64,000 bases of DNA, from contig CM041465.1 in NCBI GenBank assembly GCA_023213395.1, positions 112,413,741 to 112,477,740 of the forward strand. Reading direction: 5' to 3'. A program made the position numbers and the translations under genes. Within the stretch, counting starts at the first letter, position 1; each line of letters starts with the position of its first letter. A model generated the notes under the pieces. That model was not told where the DNA came from and did no database searches. It saw only the letters and a program-made list of their open reading frames with translations. Source of the stretch: Cycas panzhihuaensis (Eukaryota; Cycadophyta). Shown piece by piece: positions 58,121-64,000 of the stretch.

Positions 58121-60553
58121 TGGAATTGTACCTCTAGAGGGAGTCACTAGACTTGAATGAGATCAAGTCAAAATGACTAATAGTTTGGGTGGCTATGGAC
58201 CTATGATAGAAAAAGAAAGAGATCGCCCACAAAAGGCATCTGTGCATCAGAAAATAGGTTCAAGGACCCCTAAGTAGTGTACAAACTCCTTTAGCATAAC
58301 ACCTCCTCAATTTGGAGTGACGAGTGTAAGAGGGATCTTATCGGGTTCTCGAGTAACCTTAAATAGGGGCCCTCCCACCCTTAGATGGCCAAAGGAGGGA
58401 GGAAGTAAGTGAGAGAATAACTCCTCATGTGAAGGGGTGATGAAGGAAATGATCCTTGATAAGGAAGGAGAGAGACCCATGTGTAAGCCTAAGGTGGCTT
58501 GCAATGCGAGTAGACAAGGGAGTGACTAGTTTCACATACTAAGCATCAACCCAAGGACTAAACCTAAGAGGTCTAGCTTAGGGAAACAAGGAAAGAAAGA
58601 GAAAACAACCTTTGGAGGAGGTGCTCTTAAGGTGCCAAACCTAAGGGGGTTCTAGGTATGATGGGTTGACAAAGGAGGTTGTCATATGTTTGTCTTTATC
58701 CTATTATATGATAAAGAGAAATAAGATGGAAATGTAGTGCTTGTGTTTAAAAGAAATGACTTTTAAAAGAAAGAAGGCAATGCACTCTTTCTCTCTTTCT
58801 CTCTCTAGATATAACCTCACTATCTTTGCTCTTTCAAATGCAAAGAAAGAAATCAAGTAGGTTGCCAAAGAGATGAAAAGCTCATGCAACAGATGCAAAG
58901 CTATCTCATGATATGCAATGAGGTCATAAGAGTGTGTGCAGATGAGTGCCTAACCTACCTTGCCTAAGTCTTGGTAGGGGTGAAGGCCTATATGAAAGAG
59001 GCCAACATGTGAGTGATATATGTGCCAAAGGAAGATGCAAGCACCTATTGGTATGGGCTACCAAGATACTCAACTATATGAGTTGAAATAGGCGAACATG
59101 GAACAATAAGCAAAGTGAAAAAACAACATGAATCCTTTCCTTTTCCTTTTGTCAAAGGGTATCCAAAAAGGGGGGATAAGGGTAAGAGTAAGAAGGCTAG
59201 GGAGAGAGATGTACCCAGAAATGTGATGGATAGAGTAGCACTACCCTCACCACTCTTGCAATCCTCACCCTTCTCCTTGTCGCGGATGGTGCAATAGAAG
59301 GAATGCCAACTAAGAGAGGGGGCTTCCTTACCTTCCCCCTAAACCAAAGAAAAAAAGAGATGCAAAGAAAAGAAATGTAAACACTAAAGCAACTTTACTT
59401 TACAATCTTTGAGTATAAGAAAAATAACTATTGAGTAGAAGAGAAGTATACCTGGGACGAGGTCCTCACTTACCCCAAACATAAAGGAAACCTACACCAA
59501 CCAAGCTTGCCCTTTCCTAAGGGGCACCAAACACATATGAGATAAATATGAAAAAGGAAAAGTAGAAAAATGCATTTAATCTCTATTAAAAGAAATGCAT
59601 GTAATGTTAGTGTTGTTTCTTATGTTGCATATATTGTTAAATATGTGATGTGGGAGAAGGGGGAAAGAGAGAGAGGAGGAATGGTTAGCCTTGGAAGGGC
59701 TAATGCTCCAAATCTAGGATGCTCCACGCTATCCCCAAGCACAAATATGAAAGTGTAAATGAAATGAAACAACTCGATAACAAATGCAAATAAGTTTCTG
59801 AAAAAAACAAGCAAAAATGGCAAGAGACAATGCAAATGTTGCCAATGTTGCAAAAGTTACAAAGTGCAACTTTTACAGGTTTTTTTGTAGGAATTGAACC
59901 AAAACACAAGAGGGATATATAGTGGGGTTGAAACCCCAGTCATGAAGGATCTATGGTGTTGGCTATAAATGCAGCAATGGGCTGCCTATGCTGCTACCAG
60001 TAGAGATCTTCTCTTCAAGGGTTCATTGGGGAACCAAGGGAGGTATGGAGAAGGAGAGAGGAGGGGAGAAGTGGGTTGCCCTTAGGCCTTAAGGAGGTAT
60101 GGTACAGTGTTCAAGTGGAAAAGGGGGTTATGGAACTTAGAGGGGCCATAACACACAAGCAATGATGGTAAAAGATTCCCAAAAGAGACACAAAGGTGGA
60201 TGCAAGGCAACGACTAGGCCTAAGCAAGGTGCTAGGGGTCATGTCACATTGGTAGATGATGTGGTATGAGCTATGGAAGGCAAAAGGCACTTAGGGAGAT
60301 CATGGAGACATGATGAAGGGTTATGGAGTACTATGGTATATGTCTCCCTATATTGTCATAGGCTAAAAAGATGTTGGGATGTAATATGGTCAAGTAATGA
60401 ATGTATAATGATCATGTAGTTGATAAATCAAAATACAATATAGGTAAAGTACCTCAATCTACCTTTTCTAAAATTAGCAAGGGTAGGGATAGAAGCATAC
60501 GTAAACATACCTGAGTTGACTCACCTATGTCTAGTCTTGATAGTCAGGAAACA
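58121..60553 (-). repeat. G3 3' LTR
   Basis: On the plus strand it starts TGGAATTGTACC (G2: TGGAATCAAACC) and ends AGTCAGGAAACA. The length is 2433 bp. It lies directly against C6b RNase H with no PBS between, so this is the 3' copy. Shared blocks with G2 include ATCGCCCACAAAAGG, TGGCCAAAGGAGGGAGG and CCTGAGTTGACTCA. Confidence 0.8.
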
Positions 60554-60565
60554 CTGCCCCCTTAG
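60554..60565 (-). other. G3 polypurine tract
   Basis: On the minus strand CTAAGGGGGCAG directly precedes the LTR start TGTTTCCTGAC. Confidence 0.75.
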
Positions 60566-61090
60566 CAGTAGAGCCTCGCTACTCAGGAGTGTAATGTGAC
60601 AATGACTGTTAGAAATAAAAGTTAGTAATATATAACAAATATAGCAGTGCTATCAACTAAGGGTGATGGTGAGTGTCATGGTAGGACATGTGGATAGGGA
60701 GATGAGAGAGTGGCATCATAGGGGCTACCTATGCATCACTATAAAGCCTAATGGTAGTGAAAGCAGATAAGGGGATGCCCCCATCACATGAGTATAAGAT
60801 AAATAGTAGTGATAGTCATGAACATGATCAAACAAATGCTATGCATGGGACATTATGTATATAGGAGAGTCAAAACAATAGGGGCTCCATACCAAGAGAA
60901 ATATGAATGATAGAGTGAAGAAAACAAACCTGATGGTCACCATAGTTTAACCTCATTAGTGGATAAATTTTAGAGGTATGAATGGATTGCAATCTTGGAA
61001 GGTGAGATGACTTAGAAAATTGGGCACTTTGGTGACCCAACAGGTTCCTCAAGGAGGATCATCGAGGAGAGGGAGACAACGCCCAAGGAT
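60566..61090. other. G3 stretch between PPT and RNase H
   Basis: Here a full gypsy element of this type would have its integrase, but only about 0.5 kb is present and no integrase motif was seen in either strand. A minus-strand 60-codon frame (61052-60870) has no recognised family. Confidence 0.45.
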
Positions 61091-61480
61091 GAGATGCACA
61101 AGGATGCCTGCCTCAGCATTGTGGTCCTAGAGAATATGTCAGATATCTACAGAAGGGAAATGAGACAAAAAGGACCTAGCGATTAAGGCAAAGGCCCTCA
61201 TGCATGGGCAATGCACCCAGTAAACAAGGGTGAGATATGACACAATGGCCTAAGAGTTACAAAGAAGGATGATAGGTACATGGTGGAAACAAAAGGCATC
61301 GGTAAGGACTTTGATAACGGTAGTGTACTCAGCTTCATTATTGGTAGCTTCAAGAAGGAAGACCCTAAAACACATGTAGTTATATCTAGAGGGATCACAG
61401 AGGATCCACATGGTGGTGAAAGGGCCTAGGTTGCCATGACTTACTCCATCAGTGAAGATGAGCAATGACATGGTAAGCAT
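61091..61480 (-). pseudogene. G3 RNase H domain (Tat-type)
   Basis: The minus-strand frame 61480-61250 reads LLIFTDGVSHGNLGP (catalytic Asp; N-P-G changed to N-L-G) and FLLEATNNEAEYTTVIKVL, with the catalytic Glu in the A-T-N-N-x-A-E-Y form typical of the RNase H found in Tat/Ogre-like gypsy elements. Beyond a stop, SFLSHFPSVDI, HIL-stop-DHNAEAGIL supplies the C-terminal H-N-x-E-A-D block with Asp replaced by Gly. The domain degrades element RNA during reverse transcription. The RT that should precede it was not recognised upstream. Confidence 0.75.
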
Positions 61481-63313
61481 ATGAGGGTCTCAATCAGACG
61501 GTAGAAGATGAAAAGTAACAACAGGTTTGATAAGTAAAGAGAAACGTGAAAGGTAGTGATAGGGCTATGAAGCACTCGAATGGCTATGAATAGGGGTCAT
61601 GAAGGATAAGAAAGCCTTGAAGGGAGGCTACTTAGAGATGAGGAGACCAATTTGACTGAAGGGAAGGAAATAATAGCAAAAAGGGCACCTTCAGGGTCCT
61701 AAAGGTCACTAAAAGGGCCATAGCAAGGTCTAGGATGAGGGAGGTCCTTCCTTTGGGATCCACAAAGGCTCGAACAGATAGAAAAAATGGATCCAGGGTA
61801 GTGAAACGAGCCAAAGGAGTATAAAGATGGGTATGTTTTAGAGTGGTGCAAAAACTAAGGAAGAAGGTGCCTGCAAGGAACTAGAGGGATCGTCACAAAT
61901 ACACTAGTAAGGTCTAAAACGGAGGCCACGAAGGCAGAACAGGGAATGAACCCAGAAGGGAAAAATAATATAGGTGAAAAGGTGGTCATCAGGGTTATCG
62001 TGATGAAGGAAAAGGAGAATGTACATGCCAGGCCCCCCACATATATAAGGGAAACAGGGCAGAAATGAAGTTCATTTTCATAAGCTCACAATTGATCTAG
62101 AGCCCTTTCCTTTATGTAGCATAGCACCACCTGACTTTAGAGGCATGCAGCAGGAGATCTAGCCATCATATTGAGATAAGGAGATGGCCAACAAGACCAA
62201 GGTGATGAGATGGCAATAGTTAGGCTAGATCTAGTGAGTGGATTACCCCCTACCCATTCCATTTTGTCAATTAAATTTTATGGTTTTTTAAGTTTTTCAA
62301 AGTGATTTTAGGCCTATTAAGTGCATTTTGGGACCCTTTAGAGCCTAATTTGGGCCCAAAGAGGGGGAGGACTAGGGCATTAGGTAGCCTTGGTCCCAGT
62401 GGGCCTGGCTTTGGCCTACTTAGATAAAAAAATTTAGCCTTTTGGGACATTCCCCTTCTTTTTATGGGGGTTGTGGAGGGCCCCAGGGTAAATATCATAG
62501 TACTGCAGAGTTTGCAGTGGGGCTGTTGAGAGAATATTGAAATCTCAGTGGGACCCATGTCAAACTCTATGGTACCATAGAGTTTGGCATGGGGCAGAGC
62601 AAAAAGGGTAGAAAAAAAGAAGAGAGAAGGCTTGAAAGGGGTGTCAAACTCATCTGAGTGAAATGAGAGGCATCTTAGAGGCAACCAAACATAGTGTGGA
62701 ATGTTTTGACTGACTCTTATATGGTTTTATTTGTGGGCAGTTATCACGATAGATAACCATGAGAATAAAGGAATTGTTATGATGAGCTTCATAGAGATGA
62801 TGTTGTGAGGAGATAGGTAGATATTGGGATGATGTGGGTTGCTGAAGATCATCAGGACCCCCCAATATACATCAGATCAACATCTCATGGTGGATATAGT
62901 TACCCATTGAGACTGTAGGTGGTATGTCTTCCACCTTCCCTAAGTGAGGGATGTTACCATCATGCCAGGAGACATTAGGAGGATCATAGAGGTACTGGCA
63001 AGAGGAGTGCTAGCATCACTAGGGACATTGCCTAGTATAGATGCTGCACACAAAGAGGTGGCCATATTCTTCACTAGCCAGGGCAAGTGGGAATGATGAG
63101 GGGTATTAGTCCAAATGATGGTGATGTCACAGATTCCTCCAGTGAGGAAACTCATTAAACTAGGTATTTTATTCTAGATTTCCCATAAATAGAATTATAG
63201 AGATATTCTAGGTGGATGGAAGAGGAGGATTCTCCTATTATACTTTGTTATAGTATTAGTTCTTTGACCACTTTGGGGCAGTCGCACCATCGAGAGGACC
63301 TCAACCTATCTGA
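61481..63313. other. Unassigned tract with LTR-like portion
   Basis: No RT or gag was recognised. 62450-62640 contains GTTTGCAGTGG and GTACCATAGAGTTTGGCATGG words like those in the G1/G2 LTR hairpins, so part may be LTR from another gypsy family. A 137-codon minus-strand frame at 62684-62271 lies in this LTR-like part and has no family match that I know. Plus-strand 62955-63095 reads VRDVTIMPGDIRRIIEVLAR and may belong with the frame at 63314. Confidence 0.4.
62555..62592. repeat. 38-bp near-perfect palindrome
   Basis: CCATGTCAAACTCTATGG is followed by TACCATAGAGTTTGGCATGG; the axis is in GGTACC at 62571-62576. Only one base pair (T/G at 62560 and 62587) is mismatched. Confidence 0.92.
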
Positions 63314-63715
63314 GTGAGAGGGCCCATGGTGCACAAGTGGCAGACTCAGTTTAGAGGGACCGAGGATCAGGCACATATCAAGCGGTTGGTGGAGGCAACA
63401 TTGCTAGACCTTCTCACTCTGGAAGACTACATGGTAGACCCATATAGAGGAGTGATGCAGGATAGTGATGATAAGGAAGGAGGGTTAGGAGGTGGTCTTA
63501 GATGTAGAGGTGATGATGGAGGCAATGGGGCAGGCCCATCAGGAGCGGCAGGAGTAGAGGCAGGTCCTTCAGGTGCTGCAAGAGATGAGGTAGGTCCTTC
63601 AGGAGCTGTAAGAGGAGGTAGATCACCCTACATACCAACACGAAGATTGAGGGTGGTAGGCAGAGCTTTAGCGATGGCAGCGACAAAGGTGGGAGGAGAT
63701 GCCATGGTAGGCTAG
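63314..63715 (+). CDS. Unrecognised protein fragment with Gly-Pro-Ser repeats
   Basis: The 133-codon open frame starts MRGPMVHKWQTQFRGTEDQA. Residues about 1-55 look globular (HIKRLVEATLLDLLTLEDYM, VDPYRGV). Residues about 68-105 are Gly/Ala-rich with three tandem units of AGPSGAA(G/R)xE type. The end is basic (RRLRVVGRALAMAATKVG). The reading continues upstream of the ATG in the same phase across one stop (FGAVAPSRGPQP), so the ATG may not be the true start. It is GC-richer and less interrupted than anything around it. I do not recognise a domain; plant element-borne accessory proteins can look like this. It could equally be an internal part of a long retrotransposon ORF. Confidence 0.4.
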   Translation: MRGPMVHKWQTQFRGTEDQAHIKRLVEATLLDLLTLEDYMVDPYRGVMQDSDDKEGGLGGGLRCRGDDGGNGAGPSGAAGVEAGPSGAARDEVGPSGAVRGGRSPYIPTRRLRVVGRALAMAATKVGGDAMVG

Positions 63716-64000
63716 GAGGTGGGCGAGGCAGTACCCGAGGCTAAGGAAGATTTACTAGTGACTGAGGGAGGTCTCATGGAGGAGGTGGTCATCTGAGTCA
63801 AGGAGCCACATGTCCCAAGAGGTGAGACAGTACTTTTTCCTGTCATCTTTCAACAACTAGGTGCTTAGATAATTGCTTTGATTTTGTTTTGGGACTTGAT
63901 AGATGGATGCATATACTAACATGTGATGTGTTTGACTTGGCAGGAGTGATAAAGATGGAGAGGTTGATAGAGATGATAGTTTAGGAGGTATTCTCCCAAG
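63716..64000 (+). other. Right edge of window
   Basis: After the TAG at 63713, the same GC-richer, GAGG-rich style continues to about 63790 (VGEAVPEAKEDLLVTEGGL in phase), then AT-richer sequence follows. No separate feature is supported. Confidence 0.35.

Larger units (their letters stand above)
58121..61480 (-). mobile_element. Ty3/gypsy element G3 (3' end portion)
   Basis: On the minus strand G3 ends with RNase H, a PPT and a 3' LTR at 58121. The LTR is of the G1/G2 kind. The interior to the right of 61480 could not be assigned confidently. Confidence 0.7.

Noticed and set aside
62271-62684. A 137-codon minus-strand open frame
   Set aside because: It lies in LTR-like sequence, spans the palindrome at 62555, and shows no recognisable domain or conserved counterpart.
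1-64000. Possible organellar or bacterial origin of the window
   Set aside because: Plant-type LTR and L1 elements with tRNA-Met primer sites fill it, and no organelle genes or bacterial operons are present.

Overview
This window is plant nuclear DNA made almost entirely of old, nested retrotransposons. The superfamilies present are plant types: Ty1/copia, Ty3/gypsy of a Tat/Ogre-like kind, and a plant L1 LINE with a DUF4283 ORF1 and a zf-RVT/RNase H tail. Primer-binding sites match plant initiator-Met tRNA (TGGTATCAGAGC and decayed forms). AT-richness, heavy nesting and diverged LTRs suggest a large-genome seed plant. The species cannot be told from the sequence. I found no intact host gene, tRNA, rRNA or CRISPR array.

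Layout. 1-6545: gypsy G1 (+), with a partial 5' LTR, PBS and gag-protease. About 6546-12540: a LINE (-), with ORF1 and ORF2 (endonuclease, RT, zf-RVT, truncated RNase H). 12541-13480: unexplained, relatively CpG-rich tract. About 13480-20498: copia C1 (+). 20499-38853: copia C2 (-), split into three pieces by C3 (+, 23630-33863) and by a non-coding LTR element NA1 (+, 34153-38438). C3 itself contains a small LTR element C4 (-, 26849-29176). C1's 3' LTR also abuts C2's RNase H frame. 40860-44976: copia C5 (-), inserted in the gag-pro of gypsy G2 (-, 44977-50529). 51090-58120: two partial copies of copia C6 (+). 58121-61480 and beyond: gypsy G3 (-), with a 3' LTR, PPT and RNase H. 61481-64000: mostly unassigned, with a long palindrome and one open 133-codon frame.

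The most notable object is NA1. It has paired 394-bp LTRs, a PBS, a PPT and a perfect ATAAG target-site duplication, but no recognisable gag or pol. It carries a degraded, sense-oriented copy of a plant lipoate-protein ligase-like gene: one frame of 196 codons with six internal stops and no frameshift. This looks like capture of a host gene by a non-autonomous LTR retrotransposon.

The nesting gives relative ages. C2 is older than NA1, C3 and C1; C3 is older than C4; G2 is older than C5; C6b is older than G3. Nearly all coding regions carry stops where the sibling copy or family has Gln, Arg or Trp, the pattern expected from long-term cytosine methylation and deamination. Nothing in the window looks able to make a full-length polyprotein.
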